A stretch of 64,000 nucleotides of DNA, taken from assembly GCF_039830145.1 (NCBI RefSeq), contig NZ_CP156082.1, positions 2,808,001 to 2,872,000 of the forward strand, read 5' to 3'. The DNA comes from Croceibacterium sp. TMG7-5b_MA50. GTDB taxonomy: Bacteria; Pseudomonadota; Alphaproteobacteria; Sphingomonadales; Sphingomonadaceae. The notes beneath the pieces are model-generated. The model did not search any database, was not told where the DNA came from, and saw nothing but the letters and a program-made list of their open reading frames with translations. Below, in pieces: positions 27,180 through 35,570 of this stretch (its first letter is position 1; each line of letters starts with the position of its first letter). The translations under genes and the position numbers were made by a program.

Positions 27180-28127
27180 TCAGGGTTCCAGCAGCCGCGC
27201 CCACGCCTCGGCGATCTCGCGGTCGGAGGTCGGCACGTCGAACAGGATGCGCCTGCTCCTGAAGTCGATCGCAACCCGGCGGAGCAGCCGCAATTCCCGC
27301 ATGCCGAGGAACATCGCGGGCCGATCCTCCAGGTCGAGCGCCTGGAAGGCGGGCGACTGGGCGAACACGATCGGCACCTTCGACATGGCCAGCCGGCCGA
27401 CCTCCGCCCGCTCCGCAACGTGCAGATGTCCGTAGGCAAGCGTCCCGTTGATGTCGCTGAGCTCGGTCTGCTCCACTTGCTGCGCGCGTAGCCGGCGGGC
27501 CAGCGCCGCATTGCCGACGCTCAGCTGCGCGCCGGTATCGATCACGATCGCGGTGCGGACCCCTTCCACCGTGGCATCGGTGATGATGAGCTGGCCGGCC
27601 CGTGCACGGGCGCGCACGACAATCTCGTAACCGCGATTGCTCCTCGCTTCGCCGGCGGCCGCGATGCTCATGGTCCGGCGGACGAAGTCGAACAGCACGC
27701 GCTGGCCCTGCAGCGCGTCCAGGCCAAGCACTCCGTCGGTGCCGCCGATGTTCTGCCCGTCCACCAGCACCGCGCGCGGCACGTCGGTTCGCCGCTGGCC
27801 GATGCCCAGTCCGGTAAGCGCAACCGTGTGTGTGGTGACCCGGCTGGCCATGCCGATCAGGGTGGCCGGCCGCCGGTCGAACAGCGCCAGCGCATCGGCC
27901 AGTTCGCGCGACAGGACGGTCGCCTGCGCCCCGGTATCGATCAGGAAGCTGTACGGGCCGGCATCGCCGATCATCACGGGCAGGGTCGGACGGCTGTGGC
28001 GGTCGTAGCCAAGCTCCATCAACTCGGCCGCAGGCGCCGGCGCAGGCGTGGCGATGATCGGCTCCTGCGCGAGGGCAGGAATGCCGAGGCCGAGCACGAG
28101 CCCGGCGGTGAGCGCAAGAACGCGCAT
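27180..28127 (-). CDS. Two-domain retropepsin-like aspartic protease
   Basis: The 315-residue product has a signal peptide ending near ALAQE and two retropepsin-like halves. Each has a hydrophobic-hydrophobic-Asp-Thr-Gly-Ala loop (D64 in FLIDTGA, D197 in IVIDTGA) and a closing Gly-rich turn followed by a strand pair (GVLGLDAL with VLFDF; FLGMREL with VAIDF). A single chain could thus build the two-Asp active site that viral retropepsins assemble by dimerisation. Start ATG 28127 has AGGAGAGG before it; the frame upstream to 28367 is arginine-rich noise. It may be periplasmic. The substrate is unknown. Confidence 0.78.
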   Translation of the reverse strand: MRVLALTAGLVLGLGIPALAQEPIIATPAPAPAAELMELGYDRHSRPTLPVMIGDAGPYSFLIDTGAQATVLSRELADALALFDRRPATLIGMASRVTTHTVALTGLGIGQRRTDVPRAVLVDGQNIGGTDGVLGLDALQGQRVLFDFVRRTMSIAAAGEARSNRGYEIVVRARARAGQLIITDATVEGVRTAIVIDTGAQLSVGNAALARRLRAQQVEQTELSDINGTLAYGHLHVAERAEVGRLAMSKVPIVFAQSPAFQALDLEDRPAMFLGMRELRLLRRVAIDFRSRRILFDVPTSDREIAEAWARLLEP

Positions 28128-28288
28128 GATCCTCTCCTGCCCGGATCGCGGTGCCCGGGCTTGGCAGGAGAATACCATGGCTGCGGGCGCCGCCATACTG
28201 CCAATCTTGGCCGAAGAGGCGGCGTCAGCCCTTGCCGGAGGCCGAATGCGGCGGCCGTGAGTTTCCCCTGGCAAGGTAGCCAGGAGCT

Positions 28289-29059
28289 GTGACGGCCGTG
28301 CGGACCATTCTTGTAACCGGGGCGGAGTCCGGCATCGGTGCCGCCTGCGCCGCCGCCTTCGGCACATTGGCGGACCGGGTGGCGGTCCTGTATCACACCG
28401 ACCTCGATGCTGCCGAGCGCACGGCCGATCTGGTGCGGCGAGCGGGCGGCCAGGCGATGACGGTTCAGGCCCATATCGACGATGAAGGCTCGGTCGGCGC
28501 CGCGTTCGATGCCGTGGAGACGGCTTGGGGCCCGGTCGACGTGCTGGTGAACTCCGCCGGCCTCAACATGAGCGGCGTACCCGTACGGACCATGACGCTG
28601 GATCAATGGCAACGCCTGATCGCCACCGACCTGACCGGCGCCTTCCTGGTCTCGCGCCGCTTCCTGGTCGGCCGGGGGGAGCAGGTGGGCGATGCGGCGA
28701 TCATCCACATCTCGTCCATCCATGCCTATGCGGTGCGATCGGGCGGAGCGGATTATTGCGCAGCCAAAGGCGGGCTGTCGAACCTGGTCGAGACGCTGGC
28801 GATCGAGGAGGCGGCGCGCGGCATCCGCGTGAACGCGATTGAGCCCGGCATGATCCTGACCCCGATGAATGCGCGGGCGCAGGCGGACGAGGCTTACAGG
28901 CGAACGCTGGAAGGGAACATACCGCTGGGCCGGGCCGGCGAACCCGAGGAGGTGGCGGCCCTGGCGGTGTTCCTCGCCTCCGCCCAGGCACGCTACATCA
29001 CCGGGGCGCGCATCCCGATCGATGGCGGGCTGTCGCTGATGCAGGCACTCGGCGCATGA
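28289..29059 (+). CDS. Short-chain dehydrogenase/reductase
   Basis: The 256-residue product is a classical SDR. It has the nucleotide motif TGAESGIGAA, NSAGLNMSG in place of NNAG, catalytic Ser in HISSIHAY, Tyr-X3-Lys in YCAAKGG, and the C-terminal GGLS. It is closest in pattern to glucose/sugar 1-dehydrogenases. GTG 28289 lies only 2 bases after AGGAG; GTG 28298 lies 11 bases after it, so the exact start is open. CCTGGC-aaggta-GCCAGG (28267-28284) can pair over part of this ribosome site. The stop overlaps the GH130-like gene, implying a shared sugar pathway. Confidence 0.83.
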   Translation: MTAVRTILVTGAESGIGAACAAAFGTLADRVAVLYHTDLDAAERTADLVRRAGGQAMTVQAHIDDEGSVGAAFDAVETAWGPVDVLVNSAGLNMSGVPVRTMTLDQWQRLIATDLTGAFLVSRRFLVGRGEQVGDAAIIHISSIHAYAVRSGGADYCAAKGGLSNLVETLAIEEAARGIRVNAIEPGMILTPMNARAQADEAYRRTLEGNIPLGRAGEPEEVAALAVFLASAQARYITGARIPIDGGLSLMQALGA

Positions 29060-30018
29060 ACGGGCAGGAGAATAAGGGCAGCATCGACGATCCGCACCGG
29101 CGCGATAGCGTCCAGCCGGCCGAGATCGCGCTCGACTTCAACGTGAAGCGTATTGAGACGGTCACCATCGACGGCCCGCCCGAACTGATGCGCCGCGACC
29201 TGATGAGCCCCTATGTCTGGCGGGAGGATGACGGGCGCTGGGGCATGATGGTCCGCGCGACGGTCCGGCCGGGAGAGGTGCTGACGGACACCGGGCAGAT
29301 CTGGGCCGGGTGGAGCGATGACGGCGTACGCTTCGCCATGCTCGACTCTCCCTCCATCGTGCCGGGTCCGGACGACCATGACGCTGGCGGGGTCGAGGAC
29401 CCGACCGTGGTACGGCAGGCCGACGGCTATGTGGTCTATTATTCGGGCGTGCTGGCGGATCATGCCCGCGGGGAACTGTCCTATGCAATGGGTCCGTCGC
29501 TCGACCGCTTGCGCAAGAGCGGCGTGGCGCTCGCATCCTCCAAGTCGGAGAGCAACACCAAGGAGGCGACGGTCGATCGCTCCGCCGACGGGCGCTGGCG
29601 GATGTTTTACGAATATGCCGCCGATGCCGCGTCGCGCATCGGGCTGGCGATCGGGTCGGGCATCGCGGGACCATGGGTGGAGCAGCCCACGCCGTTCATG
29701 CCGCGCCACGACAGCTGGGACGACTGGCACCTGTCACCCGGACCGCTGCTGACCGACGATCCCGCCATGCCCGTGATGTTCTACAATGGCGCTACGCGCG
29801 ACGCGCGCTGGCGGATCGGCTGGATCGCCTTTGACGCGAACTACGAACGCATCGTTGCCCGGGGGATCGAGCCAATGCTGACACCGCCGCCGGTGGACGA
29901 TCGCAGCGCGACCGACATCGCCTTCGCCGCGTCGGTCGTCGTCGAGCAGGGGGCGATCTGGCTCTATTACTCGCTGGAGGACCGCCGCCTTGCCCGGGCG
30001 CTGATCCGGCGCAGCTAG
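29056..30018 (+). CDS. GH130-like glycoside phosphorylase/hydrolase
   Basis: The 320-residue product has the five-bladed beta-propeller pattern of GH130/GH43-like enzymes: LMRRDLMSPYVWREDDG, GGVEDPTVV (acidic site), KEATVDRSADGRWRMFYEY and HLSPGPLL. GH130 members cleave or phosphorolyse beta-mannosides and related sugars. There is no signal peptide, so it should be cytoplasmic and act on imported oligosaccharide. Its ATG overlaps the SDR stop. It ends just before a strong hairpin facing the TonB receptor gene. The substrate is not certain. Confidence 0.75.
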   Translation: MNGQENKGSIDDPHRRDSVQPAEIALDFNVKRIETVTIDGPPELMRRDLMSPYVWREDDGRWGMMVRATVRPGEVLTDTGQIWAGWSDDGVRFAMLDSPSIVPGPDDHDAGGVEDPTVVRQADGYVVYYSGVLADHARGELSYAMGPSLDRLRKSGVALASSKSESNTKEATVDRSADGRWRMFYEYAADAASRIGLAIGSGIAGPWVEQPTPFMPRHDSWDDWHLSPGPLLTDDPAMPVMFYNGATRDARWRIGWIAFDANYERIVARGIEPMLTPPPVDDRSATDIAFAASVVVEQGAIWLYYSLEDRRLARALIRRS

Positions 30019-30038
30019 CCTAAGCGTAAAGGGCGGTC

Positions 30039-30076
30039 CGCCGGCATCCGGCCGCGCGAGCGCGTGGATGCCGGCG
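30039..30076. terminator. Bidirectional terminator-like hairpin
   Basis: An 11-bp perfect inverted repeat (30039-30049 with 30066-30076) has a 16-base GC-rich loop. It lies between the convergent GH130-like gene (stop 30018) and TonB receptor gene (stop 30088). There is no T tract. Confidence 0.6.
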
Positions 30077-30087
30077 AGTGGCCTGCG

Positions 30088-33000
30088 TCAGAGCGTGAAG
30101 CGCAGGCCGAAGGTGTAGATCGTCCCCGCGCCTGCATTGTACCCGCGTACCACGCTGGGCTCGTACACCCACAACCGGTCGGTCTCCCCGAAGATGTTCT
30201 GGATGCCAAGGTCGGCCTTGATGTGGTCGCCAAAGGCATAGGACGTCTTGAAGTCGACGTAGGTGGCGGCCTCCGTCCCGGCGAAGTCGTTGAACGGTGC
30301 GTTGCATACGCCGCCATTGTTCGTCGTCAGCCCCGGTACGCAGGTTCCCGACGATTGCGGGAAGGACGATGCGAACCGGTCACGCCAGCTATAGGTCACG
30401 CGCGCCTCGAACGGGCCGCGTTCGTAGAACACGGTACCGTTGAAGGTGTAGGGGGAGGCGAACGGCCAGGGCGCCTTCGCCAGCACGCCCGTCTGCGTCA
30501 GGAAGCTCAGCTCTGACTTGATGTGCGTGAAGTTGCCCTGCAGGCCGAAGCCGCTGAGGAAGCCCGGCAGGAAGGTGAGCCGCTGCTGGTAGGTGACTTC
30601 GATGCCCTTCACGAAGCCACCGGGGCTGTCGTTCACCGACGTCACCTGCCACAGGTTCTCGCCATTCAGGTACGCCTGCTGCGCGGGCAGCTGGGCCGCC
30701 GCAACGATCAGCGCATATTGCTCCGGTGACAGGAACTCGTCGAGCTTCTCCTGGAAGGTCTGGCTGCGCGGGAAGGAGCCGAGATCCTTGTAGAACGCCG
30801 CGACCGAGATCAGCGCGTCGCGTGCGAAGTACCATTCCACCGCCGCGTCGTAATTGGTGGAGCGGAACGGCTGCAATTGCGGGTTGCCGACGGTCACTCG
30901 GGGGATGCTGCCGGTGCTGTCCGGCGTCGCGCCCAGCGAGAACGACGTAATGCCAGGTGCCAGGTTGCCGAGCTGCGGGCGCGCCATCGTCTTCGCCGCG
31001 GCAAAGCGCAGGACCAGCGTGTCCGTGGGTTCGTAGTTGAGGTTGATCGACGGCAGCCAGTCGACATAGTCGTTGTCGGCGGTGGTCTCCTGCCCGGCGA
31101 GCACGCCGGTCGTGCTGACGGAGCGGCTGTCGAGCAGCGTCTTGGCGACGCGCAGGCCGACATTGCCGCGCAGCGGACGGCCGAACACGTTGACGTCGTA
31201 ATTGGCCTGCAGGTACGCTGCCAAATCGCGCTCCTGCACAAACAGGGTGCCGCCATTGTCGCTGTTGAGGCGCCAGTCGCCGAATTCGTTCACGCAGTCG
31301 CATTCGTAACCGAACACGTCGGCGAAGGTCTGCCGGTCCGGGCTCCACCAGGATGTCGGCGTACCCTCCGGCACGTCGAGGCCCGCGCCCCAGTTGACGA
31401 TGCTGCCCATCTGGCCGAGCGTCAGGTTGGCATATTGCGGCAGGTTCTTGTCGCGGCCGTACTTGTTCAGCTCCGCGATGGTCGGGATGACCGCCAGGCT
31501 GCGGCCCGCCTCCCGCTGTTCGTAGTTGAACTTCTTCCAGCTGAGGCCGAACGCCAGCTCGAATTCGGGCGCCAGCGACCACAGGAAATCGCCGCGTGCC
31601 GTCTGGTACCGGTTCTTGTTGTAGCGGAAATAGCGGGAGATGCCGGCATAGCCCTTGGCCAGCTCGCCGCCGGTATATTCCAGCGGGTTGGTGACGTCGA
31701 AGCCGGGGATGAAGGTCGGCATGTCGCCGCCCTCCCGCTCGTCGAAGATGTAGCCGTTCTTGTCCAAGCCGTAGACATCGGTGCGGCCGCCATCGATGCT
31801 CAGTTCGGACTGCGACCGGCCATACAGGAACTGCGACGTCAGGTTGTCCGACCATTCGTGATCGACGATGGCATCGATCTGGTAGAACTTGGACCGGTTT
31901 TCGGCGTAGGCATTGTTCGTCATCCAGTCGACGCGGTCGAGCGCAATGTAATCGGCCTGGTTCGCATCGTTCAGGTTCACGTCCCGCACCGCGACATGTT
32001 CCTTGCCGACGAGCTGGTCGTAGAACTGGATGCCGCGCCGGTCGACCGCGGCCCGCGCCGCATTGTACCCGACCGACAACGGGTTGTTGTAATAGTCGTA
32101 GGTGTCGAGGTTGTACGGGTTGGTCGAGAACGTCGTGGTGCCAAGCACGCCGGGCACCGAGATGTAGCTGCTGCCGTTCCACACCTGCGCGGTCGGCAGC
32201 ACGCCCACCGTCGGATCGCCGAGGGAGCCGGCGCAGTTCAACGTCGCGGTGGTGTTGCAGACATTGGCGTAGGCCGCGCGGCGATCGACGAAATAGTTGG
32301 AGGGCGACTGGCCCGCGACATACGGACGCAGCCCCGTGGTGGTATTGGTCAACCCGATGGATGCGCGCGCCTGGTCGCCGTGGCGGTTGAGGCCGAACGG
32401 GCTCAGGATGCGTGATTCATTGTCCTGGTTGAACTTGGCGTACAGTCCGTCGACCGTGAAGCGCGTGCGGTCCGTCGGCTCCCATTGCAGCGTGCTGGTC
32501 AGGCCCAGGCGTTCGTACTGGGTCCGGCGCTGCTGCAGACCGACCAGCGCCGGCACGATGGCGGTGGGATTGGCATCCAGCAGCGAGAAGGCCGCCGGGT
32601 TCGATCCGAACATCAGCGAATTGGCATCAATGCCGTTCGCCACCTGGCCGACGCCCGACGGCGCCGGGGTCAACGGGCCACGGTCGCCCAGCGCGAAGCC
32701 GTAGTAGCAGTTCAGTGGCGAGGTGTTGGTGGTCGCGTTGACCGTGTTGACGGTTGTCGAACAGGTCGGCCGGACCGAACTGCCCGTACCGTTGCGCACC
32801 GGCCCTGCCAGGTCCGATCCGCGATAGTTGAATTCGAACTGGCCGGGATTGCGGTCGTACACGCTGATCTGGCTGTCGCGCTCCTGATAGGCGCCCGAGA
32901 TCAGGAAACCCAGCGTACCGTCGAAGAAGGTATCGGAGAACATGCCGGCGATGCGCGGATTGTGGCGCTCGTCATTCTCGAAATAGGTGTCCTGGACGGA

Positions 33001-33678
33001 CACCACCAGGGTGAGCTTGTCGTAATCAAGCGGCCGGCCGGTGTTGAGATCGACTGTGGAGCCGAGCGACCCTTCCTCCACCGATGCTTCGGCCGACTTG
33101 CGCACGGTCAGCTTGCTGAACAGGTCGGACGCGAACACGTTGTAGTCGAAGCCGCGCGTGCGGTTGATGTTGCTCTGACCCTCCTGCGAACCGGCGCTGG
33201 CGATCGTCTCCATGCCGTTCAGCCGGGTGCGGACGAAGTCACCGCCCAGGCCGCGCACGGTGATGGTGCGGCCCTCGCCGGTGCTGTCACGCTCGATCGT
33301 GATGCCGGGCAGGCGCTGGAGCGATTCGGCAAGGTTTGTATCGGGGAACTTGCCGACATCCTCCGCCGTGATCACGTCGATCAGCGAGTTGGACGCGCGC
33401 TTCTCGTTCAGCGCCTTGCGCAGCGATGCGGCGTAGCCGGTGACGACGATCTCACCGCTGTCGGTGGCCTGCTCGGCCGGCTCCTCCGGGTTGCGGGCGG
33501 CGTTGGCGGCCTCTTCCTCCTGCTCCTGCACACTCTGGCCCGGATCGGGCGTGGTCGTCGCCGGCGGCGCCGTGGTGACCTGCGCCCAGGCCGGTGCGCC
33601 GGTCAGCGCGATCGCCAATGCGGCGGCGGATACTGTCAGATGCGCAGCCGCACGGCTGCTACTAAAGATGTCGCCCAT
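30088..33678 (-). CDS. TonB-dependent receptor, oligosaccharide-type
   Basis: The 1196-residue outer-membrane receptor has a signal peptide (cleavage near AWAQ), an acidic Pro/Glu-rich linker and a TonB-box-like GEIVVTGYAASL. The plug has the hallmark GKFPDTNLAESLQRLPG of the large Xanthomonas/Caulobacter/sphingomonad oligosaccharide receptors (TIGR01782-type). A long 22-strand barrel ends in a Thr-Phe-Gly-Leu-Arg-Phe segment. ATG 33678 follows GGAGGA closely; an in-frame start at 33720 is less likely because the signal peptide fits the internal Met. Its position next to the GH115 and GH130-like genes suggests import of a glucuronoxylan- or mannan-derived oligosaccharide. Confidence 0.9.
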   Translation of the reverse strand: MGDIFSSSRAAAHLTVSAAALAIALTGAPAWAQVTTAPPATTTPDPGQSVQEQEEEAANAARNPEEPAEQATDSGEIVVTGYAASLRKALNEKRASNSLIDVITAEDVGKFPDTNLAESLQRLPGITIERDSTGEGRTITVRGLGGDFVRTRLNGMETIASAGSQEGQSNINRTRGFDYNVFASDLFSKLTVRKSAEASVEEGSLGSTVDLNTGRPLDYDKLTLVVSVQDTYFENDERHNPRIAGMFSDTFFDGTLGFLISGAYQERDSQISVYDRNPGQFEFNYRGSDLAGPVRNGTGSSVRPTCSTTVNTVNATTNTSPLNCYYGFALGDRGPLTPAPSGVGQVANGIDANSLMFGSNPAAFSLLDANPTAIVPALVGLQQRRTQYERLGLTSTLQWEPTDRTRFTVDGLYAKFNQDNESRILSPFGLNRHGDQARASIGLTNTTTGLRPYVAGQSPSNYFVDRRAAYANVCNTTATLNCAGSLGDPTVGVLPTAQVWNGSSYISVPGVLGTTTFSTNPYNLDTYDYYNNPLSVGYNAARAAVDRRGIQFYDQLVGKEHVAVRDVNLNDANQADYIALDRVDWMTNNAYAENRSKFYQIDAIVDHEWSDNLTSQFLYGRSQSELSIDGGRTDVYGLDKNGYIFDEREGGDMPTFIPGFDVTNPLEYTGGELAKGYAGISRYFRYNKNRYQTARGDFLWSLAPEFELAFGLSWKKFNYEQREAGRSLAVIPTIAELNKYGRDKNLPQYANLTLGQMGSIVNWGAGLDVPEGTPTSWWSPDRQTFADVFGYECDCVNEFGDWRLNSDNGGTLFVQERDLAAYLQANYDVNVFGRPLRGNVGLRVAKTLLDSRSVSTTGVLAGQETTADNDYVDWLPSINLNYEPTDTLVLRFAAAKTMARPQLGNLAPGITSFSLGATPDSTGSIPRVTVGNPQLQPFRSTNYDAAVEWYFARDALISVAAFYKDLGSFPRSQTFQEKLDEFLSPEQYALIVAAAQLPAQQAYLNGENLWQVTSVNDSPGGFVKGIEVTYQQRLTFLPGFLSGFGLQGNFTHIKSELSFLTQTGVLAKAPWPFASPYTFNGTVFYERGPFEARVTYSWRDRFASSFPQSSGTCVPGLTTNNGGVCNAPFNDFAGTEAATYVDFKTSYAFGDHIKADLGIQNIFGETDRLWVYEPSVVRGYNAGAGTIYTFGLRFTL

Positions 33679-34265
33679 ATTCCTCCCCCTCTTGCGCCCT
33701 CGAATCGTAAGGAAGCGCAAGGCCGTCTTTCGCAGCCATTTGAATGGCTGCCTTATCGTTCCGGCAGGAGCAACGTTTATTTGCGGTTTCGTCCGCTTCG
33801 GTTCGTTTCGATCCGGGAAAGATCCATAGGGTAGGCGCGCTGCGCAAGCGCTGCTCGCCCGTTCAGGCCTGCTCGGAACGGGTCACCTTGTTGTCGGGCA
33901 ATGGGTATTCTCCTCCATGGGCTGGGTCACAGCCACCGATGGTGATCAGCGCTTCCATGTCGATCGGACGGTCTCCCGCCACCTGCGACAGGGGCGAGGT
34001 GCAGGCGGTCACCGCCGAGCCGGGACAGGCCAGCACAGCCGGAGGCCGTATGCATCTGTTTAATGCGGAGAGCTTTTCTTAACCTCTATTTGCTCAAAAT
34101 GGCACAGTTTGAGCGGCCGGGCGTACCTCCTGCTGGTTGACGATCAAATGTCTGATATCGCACAATAGCGATTGCGCCTAACGCCCACCCCTATGCCCAG
34201 CTGCGACTGATGAGGGGTTTCAAGCGGCTGCAAAGAAGTAACCGGTCGCGAGGAGTTTCGCATCA
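33679..34265. other. Intergenic region of 587 bases between divergent genes
   Basis: It should hold the promoters of the TonB receptor (minus) and of the first exopolysaccharide glycosyltransferase (plus). The part near 34075-34200 is visibly richer in A/T than the flanks. A possible small coding remnant lies at 33863-34036 on the minus strand. Nothing else was recognised. Confidence 0.6.
33863..34036 (-). other. Possible small ORF or gene remnant
   Basis: A minus-strand frame is open from 34078 to a TGA at 33863-33865. From GTG 34036 it gives 57 residues, including SPLSQVAGDRPIDMEALIT and GGCDPAHGGEYPLPDNK. Composition and codon third positions look coding-like, but there is no clear ribosome binding site. 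The only internal ATG (33958) would give 31 residues. It could be a degraded C-terminus of a former neighbour of the receptor gene. I do not recognise the family. Confidence 0.25.
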
Positions 34266-35474
34266 ATGTGGACAGGCTCATCTGGCGCCGACAAGTTCGT
34301 GGACGTGATCGCTCTGCCGGCCGATCCCGATACCGCCGTCACTGTGTCAAAGCGCACCTTGGCCATCTTCATTGCGGGTGACCTTCCGGTCGGGCAGGTC
34401 TGGCTTGCGCCCGGTGCAAGCACGGGGCTGCCCAGTGACATCGTCGACCGGGTGGCACGGCGCGGGGCGTCACGCCCGCAGCCGTTGCGACGCCCGACGA
34501 CCAGCCTTGTCGTATGCACGCGGGACCGGCCGGAGGAACTGCGCCGTTGCCTGGCAAGCCTTGCCGGGCAGAGCATGCCGGCAGACGAGATCATCGTGGT
34601 CGACAATGCCTCCAAGGGGCCGCAGACGCGGCGTGTCGCGGAAAGTGCCGGTGTCACCTACGTGCGGGAGGATCGGCCGGGCCTCGATTTCGCGCGCAAC
34701 AGCGGTGTTCTCGCCTCCACGGGAGAGATCATCCTGTATGCCGATGACGACACCGAGATCCACCCGCGGTGGATCGAGAACGTGGTCGCCGCATTCGATC
34801 GCCCGGATGTGGCGGCCGTCACCGGGCTGGTGCTACCCGCCACCCTGATCACCGAAGCGCAGTGGCTGTTCGAACGCGACTGGAGTTTCGGCCGGGGATA
34901 CGACCGGATCGATTACGATCGTGACTTCTACCGGTCCACCCGCAGGCGCGGTTGTCCCGCCTGGACCGTCGGCGCCGGGGCGAACATGGCCTTCCGCCGC
35001 AGCGTGTTCGACCAGATCGGCCTGTTCGACGAACGGCTGGATGTCGGGCAGGCGGGCTGTTCCGGTGACTCGGAGTACTGGTACCGCATCCTCGCCGCCG
35101 GCCTGACCTGCCGATACGAACCGACGGCGGTTGTCTGGCACCACCACCGACTGACCATCGATGGCCTGAAAAGCCAGATCTTCCATTATCTGCGGGGGCA
35201 TACGGCGGCGCTGATGGTGCAGTACGAACGCACCGGCGACATCGGCAATCTGTACCGGGCGTTCTTCGCGATGCCCCGCTACTATCTTGGCGGGTATGTG
35301 AAACGGCTGCTCCGTGGCGTAACCCCCAACACGCGCTTTCTGGGTCAACAGGTGAGCGGGGCCATATCCGGGCTGGTGTTCTATGCTCGCACCCCGCGTT
35401 CCGCGCGTGGCGAAGGGCGTCCTCCTCAGGAAGTGATGTCCGGCGCGGCAAGGACCGCGCGCCGCGCTGCCTGA
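34266..35474 (+). CDS. Family 2 glycosyltransferase
   Basis: The 402-residue product has about 75 N-terminal residues of unknown role, then a GT-A fold: TTSLVVCTRDRPEELRRCL, EIIVVDNAS, ARNSGVL, the DXD-type ILYADDDTE, and the acceptor motif GDSEYWYRI (ED-like). The C-terminus has amphipathic helices that may contact the membrane. It would add one sugar to the lipid-linked repeat in the cytoplasm. GAGGAG lies about 10 bases before the ATG. It is the first gene of the rightward block that opens the exopolysaccharide locus. Confidence 0.85.
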   Translation: MWTGSSGADKFVDVIALPADPDTAVTVSKRTLAIFIAGDLPVGQVWLAPGASTGLPSDIVDRVARRGASRPQPLRRPTTSLVVCTRDRPEELRRCLASLAGQSMPADEIIVVDNASKGPQTRRVAESAGVTYVREDRPGLDFARNSGVLASTGEIILYADDDTEIHPRWIENVVAAFDRPDVAAVTGLVLPATLITEAQWLFERDWSFGRGYDRIDYDRDFYRSTRRRGCPAWTVGAGANMAFRRSVFDQIGLFDERLDVGQAGCSGDSEYWYRILAAGLTCRYEPTAVVWHHHRLTIDGLKSQIFHYLRGHTAALMVQYERTGDIGNLYRAFFAMPRYYLGGYVKRLLRGVTPNTRFLGQQVSGAISGLVFYARTPRSARGEGRPPQEVMSGAARTARRAA

Positions 35475-35570
35475 CGCCTGCGCGCTACGGGCACGGCGGG
35501 GCCTGCCGCCCGCCGATGCCCCGTTCGGCGCGGACCCGAAAGCCGCTGGTTGAAGGTGATCGACCGCCGT

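Noticed and set aside
30877-32415. 512-codon plus-strand frame over the TonB receptor
   Set aside because: It is a shadow of the receptor, with no start signal or domain.
33744-34082. 112-codon plus-strand frame in the receptor promoter region
   Set aside because: No ribosome binding site, no domain, low-complexity composition; the minus strand of the same stretch looks more coding-like.
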